From the NCBI GenBank assembly GCA_947034885.2, contig OX344756.2, positions 24,411,489 through 24,475,488 on the forward strand: a stretch of 64,000 nt of DNA, given 5' to 3'. The translations under genes and the position numbers were made by a program. Origin of the DNA: Thuidium tamariscinum (taxonomy: Eukaryota > Streptophyta > Bryopsida > Hypnales > Thuidiaceae). The notes under the pieces were generated by a model, which worked only from the letters and a program-made list of their open reading frames with translations, did not search any database and was not told the origin of the DNA. Shown here piece after piece: positions 1 to 12,151 of this stretch; positions within the stretch are counted from its first letter, which is position 1; each line of letters opens with the position of its first letter.

Positions 1-4
1 TGCC

Positions 5-250
5 GGGGGGTGGGGCAGGGAGAATTGACCCCCTTATTGCCCCAGTCAACAGAAGGTTGACTAAATTTCCCCCTATTTGGTGCCGTATATTACGGATTTT
101 CTTCACACCTCCTACCTAATTGAGGGCCTCTGATTCCATATATGTATTCAGAATTTGCAAAAAATAAAATTTACAAAAATAAAAAATTCCAGGGTTTGCC
201 CCGACGGGGCAATAAGGGGGTCAATTCACCCTGGCCCCCTCCCCTCCCCT
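5..250. mobile_element. MITE family I, inverted-repeat element
   Basis: The left end, GAATTGACCCCCTTATTGCC at 21-40, reappears as its complement at 199-226. Both arms extend outward into G-rich/C-rich runs. The AT-rich centre has no coding capacity. A lone fragment of one arm lies at 50813-50840. The outer limit is uncertain because the element reaches the window edge. Confidence 0.6.
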
Positions 251-412
251 TTGCCTGACGAGCTGCACATGGGAGACCCACAAACCGCAACTGGAGTATA
301 CCGCCAGGGAGGGGGAGGGGGGACACCTGGCAACTGAAGTGGGATCCTCTCGTTCGGACAAGAAGAAGCAGATAAGAGCTTTAGAGCATCCCCACGGCAA
401 CACGCCCAACGG

Positions 413-1648
413 CGCATACCCGGGGAGGACACTTCTTGTGTATTTGGAGGACCCACGTGCAGCAGTGGGGTATTTTTAGGGGGGCTATCAATTATTTTTA
501 GGGGGCCTATTTTATCATAAAGCGGAAAAATCAGCCATATTATCATCCCTATTTTATTTTTAAAACACTTTGCCTTTTTAACCCCTAAATGTATTTGACT
601 ATGTTTTGCCAAAAACACTCCAAAACTGCCACTTCTAGTACAGCACCAAAATATTTTTTTTTTAACATTTTAAGACAAATGTAACCGTAGGATCTTATAG
701 TAAACTAGTTTGAGAATATGTGAAAAAAAATTCAGAAATTTCCACCGTATAGATTGCAAGATAATAGTGTTTGAATTGTCAAAAATGCTTTTTTTGTCCC
801 TACGAAAATCCGGGCAGCTGCACTTCAGTAGCTCACTTTTGTATGAAAAAAAGTCCAAAATGATTGTTACTCTTTCGATTCATTCTTTTAGTCAAGTTAG
901 CTACATGCCTAAAAAATTTCAAATCATTTGGAGTTGTACAACATGTAGAAAACAATTAGTAAGTAGAAAGAGGTAGAAAATGAATCAAAATATTAAAATA
1001 GTAATAATTAATTTTTGAAATTGAAAATTTCCAATCCCAATGGTTGTAATGTTGTAATAGACAATCTTCACCTAATGTGTTTATTTTTTTTCAAAAATAT
1101 TAAAAATTGAGTAAAATAATGGACTTCAAAGTTTATTTTGGAGTAGAGATTCCATAACTTCCCACAAACTACCTTCAAACTAAAACTCCCATAACTTTCA
1201 TTTCACAAATCAAAATGGAATAATTAAAAGCTTTCCAAGTAGATAAAAATCTAAAGAACAAATTTCAAATTTCAAATTTTAGAAAAAGTGATTTTTGAAG
1301 AAGTTTTTTCAGTTGCCCGGGCTGCCCGCCGAGCAAAAGAAATCACATATCATGCAATAACTTTTTATTCATGTTGTCAAAAGTTATGAAAATTGTTGGG
1401 CCTTAAAGCTACTCCTCGGATACAAGTTGTGTGAAAATTTCAAAGAAAAAAAATAAAAACTCCATTCGTAGTGAGCTGCCCAAAATTGCTATGTTGCCAA
1501 AAAAACGCAGTTTGGGCGTTTAGGGGTTAATGTCCCCTATTTTATATATAAATTTCTTATAAATTTTACCCAAGATTATTTAAATGTACCCTATCTTCCA
1601 CCGCACGTAGGTTATTAAAAAACGGGAAGTGTCCTCCCCTAGGGCGCA
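413..1648. mobile_element. MITE family J, split by a TTAA element
   Basis: The left arm (GGGGAGGACACTTC at 422-435, then CACGTGCAGCAGTGGGGTA) is repeated inverted at 1569-1645. Element A1 sits inside at 578-1530, so J itself is only about 280 bp. A1 therefore inserted after J. There is no coding capacity. The GCGCATA next to both ends suggests the outer limit. Confidence 0.6.
578..1530 (+). mobile_element. TTAA element A1 (sub-family A)
   Basis: Non-coding 953-bp element starting TTAACCCCTAAA and ending TTTAGGGGTTAA. Sub-family A carries characteristic internal phrases: CTATGTTTT..CCAAAAAC near the left end, GGGCAGCTGCACTTCA about 240 bp in, and CTGCCCG..CTGCCCGCC near 1314-1330. TTAA at both ends is the presumed duplicated target. 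It is nested in MITE J. It has no transposase and must depend on one elsewhere, possibly piggyBac-like by target choice. Confidence 0.8.
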
Positions 1649-1650
1649 TA

Positions 1651-1695
1651 AGGTAGGTACACCCAAAATGGCACCTGACCTTAAAGCGCCATCTA
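1651..1695 (+). mobile_element. Family E terminal fragment
   Basis: A short E-type end, AGGTAGGTACACCC, followed by a tail ending at AGCGCCATCT. It matches the complement of the right end of the E copy at 46600-46636. It lies head-to-tail against the dimeric E copy and may mark an earlier insertion. Confidence 0.45.
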
Positions 1696-2181
1696 AGGTA
1701 GGTACACCTAAAAGCACCACTTATTCACACTGAGTCTAGTTCCTGCTATTAATTAGTTCAAATTTTTATGTAGTCTTGTTGGCAAGTGAAAGCATGTTCC
1801 AACGCACCAAAGAACATAGGATTTGGATACCATATGCAAAAGTTATTAACAGTCAAAGTCTGTTTCTGAAAGTGCCATCTACAGTCTGTGAACATGACTG
1901 ATTTCGAAAATGTATGCGCATTGTAGATGGCGCTTTTGGGTGTATCCACCTTACAATGTGCATACATTTCTGAAATGAGTCATGTAACCAGATTATAGAT
2001 GGCCATTTCAGAAACAGACTTTGACCGTTAATAATTTTTGCATACGGTATCCAAATCCTATGTTCTTTGGTGCGTTGGAACATGTTTTCACTTGCCAAAA
2101 AGACAATATCAAAATTTGAACAGCATGATGACAGGAACTAGGCATAGTAAGACTAAGTGGCCATTTTAGGTGTACCCACTT
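1696..2181. mobile_element. Family E snapback dimer, 486-bp near-palindrome
   Basis: Two E monomers are joined tail-to-tail. The 1696-1950 arm is repeated inverted in 1955-2181 with scattered differences; both share GGCAAGTGAAA, ATGTTCCAACGCACCAAAGA and GTCAAAGTCTGTTTCTGAAA. The ends are AGGTAGGTACACC and its imperfect complement, with TA outside each. Single-arm copies occur at 31429 and 46364. There is no coding capacity. Confidence 0.75.
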
Positions 2182-2189
2182 TAATGGCT

Positions 2190-2300
2190 ATTTGGCCGGG
2201 GCGGGCTGCCGGCACTTTCTCACGGCACGCACATTCAAACGCGTGAAGTGGCCGGGAGTGGCCAAATTTGGTGAGTAGACGGCCTAATAGAGAGCGAAAG
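2190..2300 (+). repeat. GC-rich TGGCC repeat (family K), copy 1
   Basis: Contains TGGCCAAATTTGGTGAGTA and a GAGAGCG..GGCCTGGC tail. Related sequence is at 2965-3100 and 22325-22455. The DNA between this and copy 2 holds one T element and otherwise unrecognised sequence. The nature of the family is unknown. Confidence 0.4.
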
Positions 2301-2573
2301 GCCTGGCACGCTATGTGCTATGGCGCTACATTCTATGTATGGTGCTCGTCCTCTGGCGCAATATTTTAGGCATAATGCGCTACGTGGCTTCTTGTGTTTC
2401 TTTGGGGGTACACCTGTCTCTTTTACTGCGTGTCTTTGAGCGAGTTGTGGTGAGGCACCCTGCCACCACACGCCCTAGCCGCATTGCAGAAACCTGCCAT
2501 GGAGACCCTTCATGGGCTTCTTGTCCAGTCAAGCCATGGAGTTGCTCTTAAGAGCTCATTTCAGACTTAACTT

Positions 2574-2800
2574 ACTAGTGTGCCTTGTGCCAATGGCACA
2601 ATCAGAATTAAAGTAAAAGTAATCTTTTAATTTTTGAGAACCATACAAACTTTGAAATTCAATATCTTTCACTTTGTAAATCTGAACACCACGAAACCAA
2701 GCCAGTGCACCCGTCCTCGCCAAGAGCTTTCCAATGGTACCAAGCACGCGACCAAGGGATGCATGGTCTGGAAGATCTCAACGTGACAAACAAACAAAAC
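2574..2800 (+). mobile_element. Family T element, copy 1 (Helitron-like start, one 147-bp-type unit)
   Basis: Begins TACTAGTGTGCC, followed by a perfect 8-bp hairpin (TTGTGCCA / TGGCACAA). Next comes one copy of the unit with TTCAATATCTTTCA, CACCCGTCCTCGCCAAGAG, CTTTCCAATGGTACC and GATCTCAACGTGAC. It ends in an (AAACA)n-like tract. Copies are at 39456 and 60395. The start resembles plant Helitron 5' ends (CCGTGC..GCACGG) as I remember them; that is inference. Confidence 0.45.
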
Positions 2801-2964
2801 AAAACAAAACAAACTGTTTGTCTTAAGGTATAGATTTGGACATCCTCAATCTCTTGAGCCCTGGACATGGAGGAAGTTAAGTTATCGGTGGAGGAACCTT
2901 ATTCCATTTCGGCGACTAGGAAAATGAAAAAAATGAAAAGCATCCCTATGCCTACATGGCCAAT

Positions 2965-3100
2965 GGCACAAACTGGGCATTTGGTTGGGCCAGGCCAAGT
3001 TTATTGCCCCACGGCATGGAAAATAAGGCTCAACAAATGGCTGGCTATGGCCAAATTTGCCAAGTAAATGGAGAAATGGAGAGTGCCTGGCTTGTCTTGG
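2965..3100 (+). repeat. GC-rich TGGCC repeat (family K), copy 2
   Basis: Shares GGCCAAATTTGCCAAGTAAA and the GAGAGTGCCTGGC tail with the stretch at 2190-2300, in direct orientation. No coding signal. Confidence 0.4.
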
Positions 3101-3429
3101 TATGTACTTTGGTGCAACTTCCAAGGTACAATTGATACGTGGGAGATCTTCTTTATAATGACAACTAGCAAAAGGGGCCTAGCCACCTCATTTTTGCATC
3201 ATGTTTGACAACAACAATGGAGTTGCATTGATGATAGCCCCACTATTATTTCTTGAACGTCGTATTTGTTGCCCTCACCGTATATAATTCACCAAGTCAA
3301 AGTGGGGCAAGACGCTTTGTTCAACTTCCTTCTGCACAGCAAACATGCCTTGGCTAGGCTTCTTCCCCTTGCCAGGTGTGGAGATACTCTATGATGGGTA
3401 ACAATACTAGGAACTCCCAATTTTAGGAA

Positions 3430-3710
3430 TTTCAACATTGTTGAAGACACCTTTTCTATTAAAAAAAAAAGCTTTGCAATACTTTGCAATTTGTAGTAGC
3501 AATTGGAAATCTTGAATTTTAATTTTTTTAATTTAAAAAAAATTAGATTAAATATCAAATTTCTATGAAATTTCAAAATAGAACTCCCTAGAGCACTTTA
3601 AAATCACACTCTAAAATCTACCTTGATTCTAAATCCAAAATGTAAAAATATCAAAGCTCACCAACCACAATTAAGCATGAAGATGGTTTTAAGGTATTTG
3701 GGGGGACACT
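3430..3710 (+). repeat. Dispersed repeat H, copy 1
   Basis: AT-rich sequence similar over its length to 15440-15690. Shared phrases include GTAGTAGCAATTG, ATCAAATTTCTATGAA, TAGAACTCCC and CACCAACCACAATTAAGCAT. Its match to copy 2 stops at the TTAA where element C1 begins, which makes copy 2 a natural pre-insertion site. Confidence 0.55.
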
Positions 3711-4655
3711 TTAACTCTTTATTGCTTAAGGCCAAAACGTGTTTAAATGAGTCTAAATGTTACTAAGGTATGAAAATTTCAACTATATAATCTTGTAGTA
3801 TGCATGTTTTAGTTGACATGAATCAAATTTGCAATCATTTGGCCACTTAGATTGGAAGATTATAATGTTTCAATGTTGAAAAAAGATGTTGAAATTTTCT
3901 TTAAAATACATTTGGAGGTGAAATTCGATTTCTAAACCTACTCAAATGAAAACAATTTAAAATATAAAGTGCTTCAAAACCAACATACAAACACATTGAT
4001 GAAAAAAAATGTCATTCAATTGATTCATTGTATCCACAAAATTGTTAAGAAATGTAAAAAAATAACAATAAAAAGTTGCAAAAAACACATTAATTTTGTG
4101 GCTATAACTCCCTCTACTAAAGTGCTTCTCAATCACTTACAACTTTGTAGAGTGATATGAAATTTCAATCTTACAAACTAGATTAGCATGTGCAACTTCT
4201 CTAAGAAAAATTTCATTGGAAATGGAAAGTGTATGAAGAAGAAATAAGCTATTGAAGTTCATTGTAATTCTAAAAATTTTGGATTTTAAATTTTGAATTG
4301 CTACCATAAAATCAAAACAGCTTGGATTGAGATGAAAATTTAACCACAGTAATTATACTTTGAGAGGAGTATGACCCCAATTTTTTATATTGAAAAATAT
4401 CATTAAACAAAAAAGATACAAGCCCCCAAAGTTGCAAACTTCAAAATATAATTTGGTGAACTCAAATTACATTTGAATGGCTTTCAAATGATCAGTGCAT
4501 CTTGAATTGACTTGAAAATATTACCACACAAATTAGACTAGTGTGCCCAAATTTTCCAAATTTTTTTTATTGAATTCAAACAATAGATGAAAACTTTACA
4601 ACATTTTGAAATGGATTGCCACACTATATGACAACACTTTTTGTTCCCTTAGGCA
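3711..4655 (+). mobile_element. TTAA element C1 (sub-family C)
   Basis: Non-coding element matching C2 and the complement of C3 through most of its length. Examples are CATTTGGCCACTTAGATTG, CTAAACCTACTCAAATG and GCTTCTCAATCACTTA. The left end is TTAACTCTTTATTG, a worn terminus. The right end near 4650 is degenerate. The left junction coincides with the TTAA of repeat H. Confidence 0.65.
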
Positions 4656-4859
4656 ATGAAGGACAAAAGGACTACTAGTGTCAAACAATGCATCACTAAT
4701 AGTTATGAGTGCTCCTACCTTGGATCCAATGCAAAATAGATAATCAAATTGTCAAATGAACTATTAGGCACTATTGAAGAAGCAGAGAAAAAAGATTCTA
4801 CATTAAACCCCTTGATGATGAAATGCATTGCCAATTGGTCAAATGCTATATATGAGTTG

Positions 4860-5680
4860 AATTTAGTCTATGAGATTGTGTTCAATATCAATTCTAAATT
4901 CTAATTACTTAAAATTATGATTTGTTTATCACCATTGAGGAATGCAATTGTTTTTGTGAAATTTTTTAATTGTTATCATTTTTCCTGCAAAAATTAAAAA
5001 GAAATAAGTTTGAATAACAAAAACAATCCAAATTATTTGAATTTTTTTCAAGTGGTACAAGTAGGAATTGAGACTATTAAAAAATTTCTATTGATTATTT
5101 TATTTCTTACATCCAAAGCAACCACAAAGGCACAAAAGACCTTGAAGTCAAATTTCACTATCAAACCAAATTTATCCTTTTATTCAATATATAGATAAAA
5201 TTTTGATAACTTTAATTAGTACAAAATTTTATTTTCTACTTATCCTATTTTTTTTCAAAAAAATTGATTTGAAAATCAAATTATCATGATTTTTTAAGTT
5301 AAAGGGGAAAATAAAACTACATCAGTTATTATAATGTATATTAGAATAATCTGAATTCTTACCATTAGTTAAGTTAGAATGGAAAATTCAATTTCATAAT
5401 TTATATTGAAAATCCATTTTAAAACGAAAAAATATATATGAATGAAATATACAACATATTTTGTTTTTTGGATTTAGACACATTGAGCATGCAATTGCAA
5501 TAATTTTTTCCAATTTTCCAATTTAAAAAAAAAAATTTAATATGAAGTAGAAGGAAAATATATCAAGCTTCATCTTCATTGTTTAAGTCACATACCAAAA
5601 ATGGTTACATTGAAAGTTAGAATCAAGGTTGACCAAGGCACATTTACATTTTGGATGCATGAACCTTTAGAAGTTAAAAT
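4860..5680 (+). repeat. Dispersed repeat S, copy 1 (uninterrupted)
   Basis: Similar to 7670-8411 plus 9315-9374. Shared phrases include TAATTGTTATCATTTTT, CAAAAACAATCCAAATTATT and GTTAGAATCAAGGTTGACCA. It has no insertion at the two points where copy 2 carries elements B1 and F. The corresponding sites here read TTGA at 5610-5613 and TTAA at 5674-5677. Confidence 0.65.
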
Positions 5681-6789
5681 TAATGCAAAAAAGTTGATTG
5701 GTGCACTCAACAATGTTTGAAAAAGGTTGACAATCAAAATGAATCATCCTATTATGAGCCAAGTTGTAGACCCTTCATATTTTGCCAACATGTTAAGTTT
5801 GGAAAGGAAAAATGGCAAGCCCATGAATAAATGAGAACAATACCAATTGCATTACGGAGTGTTTTTAGGAGTTAGTTGCCAATACAATTTGATGTTACTA
5901 TATTTGAAGCCAATTCCATTGCTAAAGTTCTTAATATTCACATAAAACTATCGGTACACAAGTAAAACTGTAGTATGTACATTGGTAACCATAATTATGT
6001 ACAACTTTCCTAGTGCAAATATATATCTTAAAGCAATCCCAAGACCTATAAAATGATGAAGTCCACTCTTGGGGGAAAAAAAATATGGAAACTATCCAAA
6101 ATGCTTAATCTAAATTACACTACTAAAATATAGAGGATTTAGCAATATTTGAAACATTCATAGATATATTATAGTAACACTTTGAAAGATGGTTTAACAA
6201 TGTTTTAGCAATGTTTAGAGCACTATGATAGCAATGATTTAGTCATTTCTTGGAAGATGTTTTATCGACATATGATTTAAAAAATATATATATATATATA
6301 TATATTTTGGAAACTACTTCATTAATCACAAGTTATTTTTCAACAAACATGTTCAAAGACATTCAAGTTTGCTTACATAGCAAAGTTGAATGTCAATTGC
6401 AAAATCAAGTTTTTATTTTTCAGTGTTCAAATGTTGCTACAAAAGTTATTTTGTGAAATAAATTATTGTAGTGAAAGTGATCATCTGAAGAAGGATATTT
6501 AAGTGGAGTTGGAGACCATTATAGGTGATAAGTGGATTATTTATGATGACATGGAGTTACTAGCTTTTGTAAGGGGGTGCTTTTTGCAATTGATAAAATT
6601 TGTTCAATTTAACATACTTCTCATTGGATAACATTTTGATACCATAAATGTCTTTTCCTTCATGTGTGTAAGATGGATTTTGGAATCATTTATCTTTTAC
6701 CAAGAGCATCAAGACAAAAAAGTAATCATCATCATCAAAATTTTACAATGAATCTATTGCACTTCCAACAATTACACAACCATGCATTT
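5681..6789. other. AT-rich intergenic DNA with a TA microsatellite
   Basis: No gene or element recognised. A (TA)n run lies at about 6286-6305. Confidence 0.6.
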
Positions 6790-7330
6790 ATAAGAGAGGG
6801 CTCTAAAACCAACCAAGCATTTTCAACCATCCAGTAGGAGCTGTGAAATGGACACTTGAACTGGGGGGAAATGAATTGTGGATTACAATAGAACTTGATT
6901 AGTTATGTCTTTACTTCTTCAATGGATGGTTTAAGAGCCACACTAGGTTCATTCCTAACTAAATGACTAGGTGTCTACTAATTTAATTCAAAATAAAATT
7001 TATTGTTCAACAACCTTCTTACAAGTACTAAAAAATCTAAAATAATGACTAATTCAAGCATTCATTTTAGATTTAGAAAGGGACACTTTTAGAAACCATT
7101 TCCATTGCTTTATACATTTTGCAATGATAGTTTTTGAACAAGGCCTAGTTTTTTTTTAAACTATGCATGGATGGGTTTCGAAGAGCCTATGATCACATAT
7201 AGGGACCTATAGCAAATTGTGTTTGAAAATTCATAACTAATTCAATAATGCTTCAAAAAATATGAAATGACTTGTGTTAGATTCCTCATCTATTCCTCTT
7301 TCACTAAAGAAACTAGAAATATTTCCATAT
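6790..7330 (+). mobile_element. Family L element, copy 1
   Basis: The left end is TAAGAGAGGGCTCTAAAACC. Matches to the complement of the 45508-46092 copy include CAACCATCCAGTAGGAG, GGGGAAATGAATT and TTCATAACTAATTCA..AATGCTTCAAAAAATATGAAA. The right end is diverged. No coding capacity. Confidence 0.55.
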
Positions 7331-7669
7331 CAGGAGATATAAAAAAAGAAAAGCACATCGGTGCTTAGATGGTTGCTTTTCGAGCCTCTTACCTTAGCAT
7401 AAGCAAATACCAATGTGCAAATTCTTCATTGTTTTCTTTTGCATTGCCGGTATCGACAGAAAAAAGAGTTTACAACTTGGTCGATATTGCCTTTAACTTA
7501 CGTAGTCCAAGGGCAACTCAGAAGAGTTTCTCAAAAAGAAAAAGAAAGAAAGACAAATGTTTCCCTCCTTTCCAACAACAAACTGAAGGCAACACAATAT
7601 TTAGCGAGGTCTGCTCTTTAACCCTTAAAGGACAAGATCCATTGCTATCTCGTCAAAAATAATGTCTTA
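7331..7669. other. Unassigned stretch with a lone TTAA-element-like end
   Basis: A 97-codon open frame (7369-7662) resembles nothing I know. TTAACCCTTAAAGGACAAG at 7618 looks like a sub-family terminus, but no matching right end was found, so it may be a remnant. Confidence 0.35.
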
Positions 7670-8411
7670 GGTAAATTTAGCAAATTAGATTGTGTTTAAA
7701 CATTAATCTTGTATTTATATTACTTAAAACTACAAATTATATATGATTAGGAAAAATTTCAATTGATTTTGTGAAAAATTCTAATTGTTATCATTTTTGT
7801 TGCAAAAATTAAAAATAAGTAAGTAAAAATAGCAAAAACAATCCAAATTATTTGAAATTTTTTCAAGATGTACAAGTAGCAATGAAGATAAGTGTTCAAA
7901 TTTTGCAAATGATTGTAATATTTTTTAAACCCAAAACTACCACAACAAAGACCTTAAAGTCAAATTTGACTATCAAACCAAATTTAATACTTTATTTAGT
8001 AAATGTATAAAATTTTGATATTTTTTATTTGTAGAAAATAGAGATTTCTACGTATTCTATTTTTTTCAAATTTTTTGATGAAAACTACAAATTTTTGTGA
8101 TTTTTTAAAGATAAAGGTTAAAAAAACTATGTCAATTATAATATATATTAGAATCATCTAAAATTTTCACCATTAATGAATATTATAATGGAAAACTTAA
8201 TTTTGTATTTTAAATTGAAAATCCAATTTTGAAGGAAAAAATATGAAGGAAAAACACAATATATTGCATTTTTAGGATTTTAACACATGGAGCTTGCAAT
8301 TGCAATAGTTTATTTAATTTTTTAATTCTTTCAAAATTTCAAGTTGAAGTAGAGAGAAAAATTATCAAACTTCATTTTCTTAATTTAAGTCAATTAGCAA
8401 AAATGGTTATA
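7670..8411 (+). repeat. Dispersed repeat S, copy 2 (interrupted)
   Basis: Homologous to 4860-5613. The repeat continues at 9315-9374 after element B1. It is then cut again by element F at the TTAA at 9375. Confidence 0.65.
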
Positions 8412-9314
8412 TTAACCCCTAAATGCCCATTGTCCCTTCAGAGGACAATTTCGAGTTTGGGCAGGTTCCATAGACCACAATTTTTAATGAATCTTCTTGA
8501 AACTTTTTCATGAGATAGTAAAACTGATTAGCTTTGTGGGAGTATAATTTTTGTTCCAATTGGTGCCTAGGAGCAAAAGTTATATCACAAAAAGCGTTGA
8601 TTTTAACTCAGCGGGCAGAAAAATAAATCTACGAAAATTTTTATTTTTTATTTTTTAATCTTATAGATTATATTTTTGTCTACGTGTGAAGCTTTGATTC
8701 ATTCCATTTGGACTAGTTATGTGAAAGTTATGAACAATCTTGTTTTCGGGCAATTTTTGAAAAAATAACTTATAGGATTCATTTCTAAATGCAATTTCAA
8801 CAATTTTTCAAAAAAAAATTCTTGATAAGGTTATATTTTTTTGCTAGAAAAATCTCACAATTGGAATAATTGTGTTTCAATTTCATCTTAGAGCTATTAA
8901 CAATTTAATTTTTCTTTCAATCTTGGACCTACCTCTACTTAATAATTTTTTAAAGAATGAAAATCAAGCATTTTTTTTAAAAAAAATTCCTAGACTTTCA
9001 ATTCAATTCTAAAACACAAAGTGAAAAAAATTTAAAGTCTATAGTGTAAAAAAATTCAACAAATGGCAATCAAAGTCATCTGAAATTACAAGACAATGTC
9101 TAAAAAAACTATGTTTTTGACTTTGAATGCTCATATCTTCCAATCTACACAGTCAAACTTCATGAAATTCTTACCACATGATCTCACACAAACAAAGTAG
9201 AAGATCCTTCAGTTAGATTCTATAAAAAAGCATTTTTTTTGTTCTTTTGGATGAATACAACAAAAATGACAGTTTTGAGTGGTTTGTGACAGAAAAGTGG
9301 CCTTGGGCCTTTAA
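8412..9314 (-). mobile_element. TTAA element B1 (sub-family B)
   Basis: 903 bp, non-coding, in the opposite orientation to B2. The left end is TTAACCCCTAAATGCCCATT. The right end (GGCCTTGGGCCTTTAA) has lost the AGGGGTT of the usual terminus. Internal matches to the complement of B2 include GACAGTTTTGAGTGGTTT and ATTCATTTTTAA-type runs. It sits inside repeat S copy 2 exactly where copy 1 reads TTGA. Confidence 0.75.
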
Positions 9315-9374
9315 AAGTTAGAATCAAAGTTGACCAAGGTGCATCCACTTTTTGGATGCATGCACCTTTAAGGG

Positions 9375-10948
9375 TTAATCCATAATGCCCAAGGCACCCA
9401 AATGTGGTGTCAAAGAAATTTTGAAGTTATATAAAACCTTAATAAATTTCTATTTTTAGTAGTTTATGTTTTTGGAAGATTCTTTTGAAGTCTAGTTTTA
9501 GCATCAATAATCTGATTTTGAAAATGAATGATTATGATTTTTCTATTCAAGATTTAGTGCAAGGATATCCATTGCAATCTTGACATTCTATAGTGTTAAG
9601 GACTCTTAGAAATGAGCCTCAAATACACTAGATTTTAGAGAAAAAATCACACTAAAAATTCATTTAAAAAAATTGTAGAGTAGATTTTGAACAACCATAA
9701 ATTGATTGGGGTTATGCTTGTTAGGCCCTTGAACCTCATTTTTTGGTGACCAACATTTTAGATTTGACATGCAAAAAGGGAGCTCCTAGATTTTCATTGT
9801 TTTTGCACCGTCATGATTAACCCCTAAAGTTCTTCGACTATGTTTTTACCAAAAACCCTCCAAAACTGCCATTTCTAACACAAGTATCAAATATTTGGAA
9901 AATATTTTTTTTGGACACATATAACCATAGGATCTTGTAGTATTCAAGTTTGAGAAGACGAGGAAAAAATTTCAAAATTTTTTACCACGTGGATTACAAG
10001 ATAGTAGTGTTTGAAGTTACAAAAATCCTTTTTTTACAACTGTAAAAATACGGGCAGCTGCACTTTACAAGCTCACATTTGCATGAAAAGAGTCCAAAAT
10101 GGTAGTGCTTCTTTGGATTCATTCTCCAAGGCAAGTTGGCTACATGGTTAAAAAATTTCAAATCATTTGGAATTGGACAACATATAGAAAAAAAATAGTA
10201 AGTAAAAAGAAGTAGAGAATGATTCAAAATACTAAATTGTTAAAAAAAATTTGTGAAATTGAAACTTGCCAATCCCAATGGTTCAAATGTTGTAATAAAC
10301 AACCTACACTCAATGTTTTCATTTTTTTCCAAATTATTTGAAAATTGAGTAAAATAAAGGACTTCAAAGTTTATTTTAGAGTAGGGAATCTATAAGACTA
10401 TAACTACCCGCAAACTAAAACTCTTCACAACTTTTGACTCATTAGTCCAAATGGAATGATTCAAAGCTTTCCACATATATATAAATCTATTAAACCAATT
10501 TCAAATTTTTATTTTCTAAAAAAGTGATTTTTTCTAATCTGCCCAAACTGCCCGAGTTGAGAAATAAACAACATATCATGCAATAACTTTTTAACGATGC
10601 AGTCAAAAGTCACGAAAATTGTTGGGCTTTGAAGATATTCCTCATCCACACCTTCTATTAAAATTTGGTCCCAAAATATGGAAATATCTAGCCACACGTA
10701 CCTGCCCGAAATAGTTATGTTGCCAAAAAAGACATGTTGGTCCTTTAGGGGTTAAACATTCTAATTTTTCAATTCATAAGTGATATTGTTGTGTATTATT
10801 TTCCTATGTCATCTCTAATATGTCTACTTTGAATTTTTACGGTTACAATTCAAAAAAATTGATTCAACTTATCAAAATGTTGGATTTTTGTTCAGTTTAG
10901 AATAGATTTCAAGAGGCTAAAAACAAGCCTTCGGCATTTAGGGGTTAA
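9375..10948. mobile_element. TTAA element F, split by A2
   Basis: The left end TTAATCCATAATGCCCAAGG pairs with the right end CCTTCGGCATTTAGGGGTTAA read on the other strand. Removing A2 (9817-10755) leaves about 0.63 kb. The left junction lies at the TTAA that repeat S copy 1 keeps uninterrupted at 5674. No coding capacity. Confidence 0.55.
9817..10755 (+). mobile_element. TTAA element A2 (sub-family A)
   Basis: 939 bp with complete TTAACCCCTAAAG and CTTTAGGGGTTAA ends and the A signature phrases (GGGCAGCTGCACTTTACAAG; CTGCCCAAACTGCCCGAG). It is nested in element F. Non-coding. Confidence 0.8.
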
Positions 10949-11220
10949 AGCAACCTTTGAAGAGGTGATTGCATTTGGGAGGAAGCTAAACTCTTTAAAT
11001 CAATTTTCAGTAAATTTTCATAGAAAGAAAAACGAAATTAACATCTAGCTCAAGTCATTTCATAAGTTTTGGACCTTCTTGGAATTGGTTATGAATTTTT
11101 GAAATTGAAATGTAATCGTCACTATAGCAAACACATCACTTCTAAAATGTACACTATAAGGATATTGAAGAAAGAAAAATATATCTCTATGTTAAAAGTC
11201 ACTTTTAGAGCACCCTACCT

Positions 11221-12151
11221 TAACCCCTAAAGGTCAGAGACTATGTCTTCACCAAAAACACACCAAAACTGCCATGTCTACTTCAAGCACCACATTTTTT
11301 TAAAAACACACTCTTAGAAATATGAAACTATAATATCTTATAGTACACTTGTGTGAAAAGATGTGGAAAAAATTTCAGAATTTTTCACCATATAGATTGC
11401 AAGATATTAGCATTTGAATTGACAAAACCCTTTTTTTGTCCCTTCAAAAAAGCGGGCAGCTGCACTTCACAAGGTCACATTTCTATGAAAAAATGTCTAA
11501 AATGGTGGTGCTTCTTTGGATTCAATCTTCACATTACGTTTTCTATATGCTCCAAAAATTTCGCATCATTTGGAATTGTACAACATATAGGAAAAAATTA
11601 ATAAGTAGAAAGAAGTAGAGAGTGATTCAAAATACTAAATTGTTAAAATTTTATTTATAGAATAAAAAATGTCAATCCCAATGGTTGTAATGTTGTGACA
11701 AACAATCAACATCCAAAGTTTTAATTTTTTTTCAAAATTATTTAAAATTGAGGAAAATAAAGGCTTTCAAGGTTTATTTTAGAGTAGAGAATCCATAACT
11801 GCTTGTAAACTAAATCTCTTTATAATTTTCATCTCATAAATCAAAATGGAGTGATTCAAAGATTTCTACATATACGTACATCTTGGAAAACCAATTTCAA
11901 ATTTTTAATTTTGAAAAAAAAGTTTTTTTAAGAAATTTTTGGGCTGCCCGCTACCCAATGAAAACTACATATCATGCAATAACTTTCTGACCATGTAGTC
12001 AAAAGTTATAAAAATTGTCAGGCCTTCAAGCTACTCCTTGGTCACATGTTGTGTGCAAAGTTCAATGAAAAAAAATAAAAACTCCATCTGTAGTGAGCTG
12101 CCAAAAATCGCTATGTTGCCAAAAAATGCAGTTTGGTCCTTTAGGGGTTAA
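11221..12151 (+). mobile_element. TTAA element A3 (sub-family A)
   Basis: 931 bp with intact termini and A signatures (GCGGGCAGCTGCACTTCACA; GGGCTGCCCGCTACCC). The left TTAA overlaps CCTACCTTAA, a sequence resembling the end of an L element. Non-coding. Confidence 0.8.

Noticed and set aside
2190-3100. Direct K repeats about 0.7 kb apart as a possible LTR pair
   Set aside because: Similarity is patchy, and no primer-binding site, polypurine tract or end dinucleotides were found.
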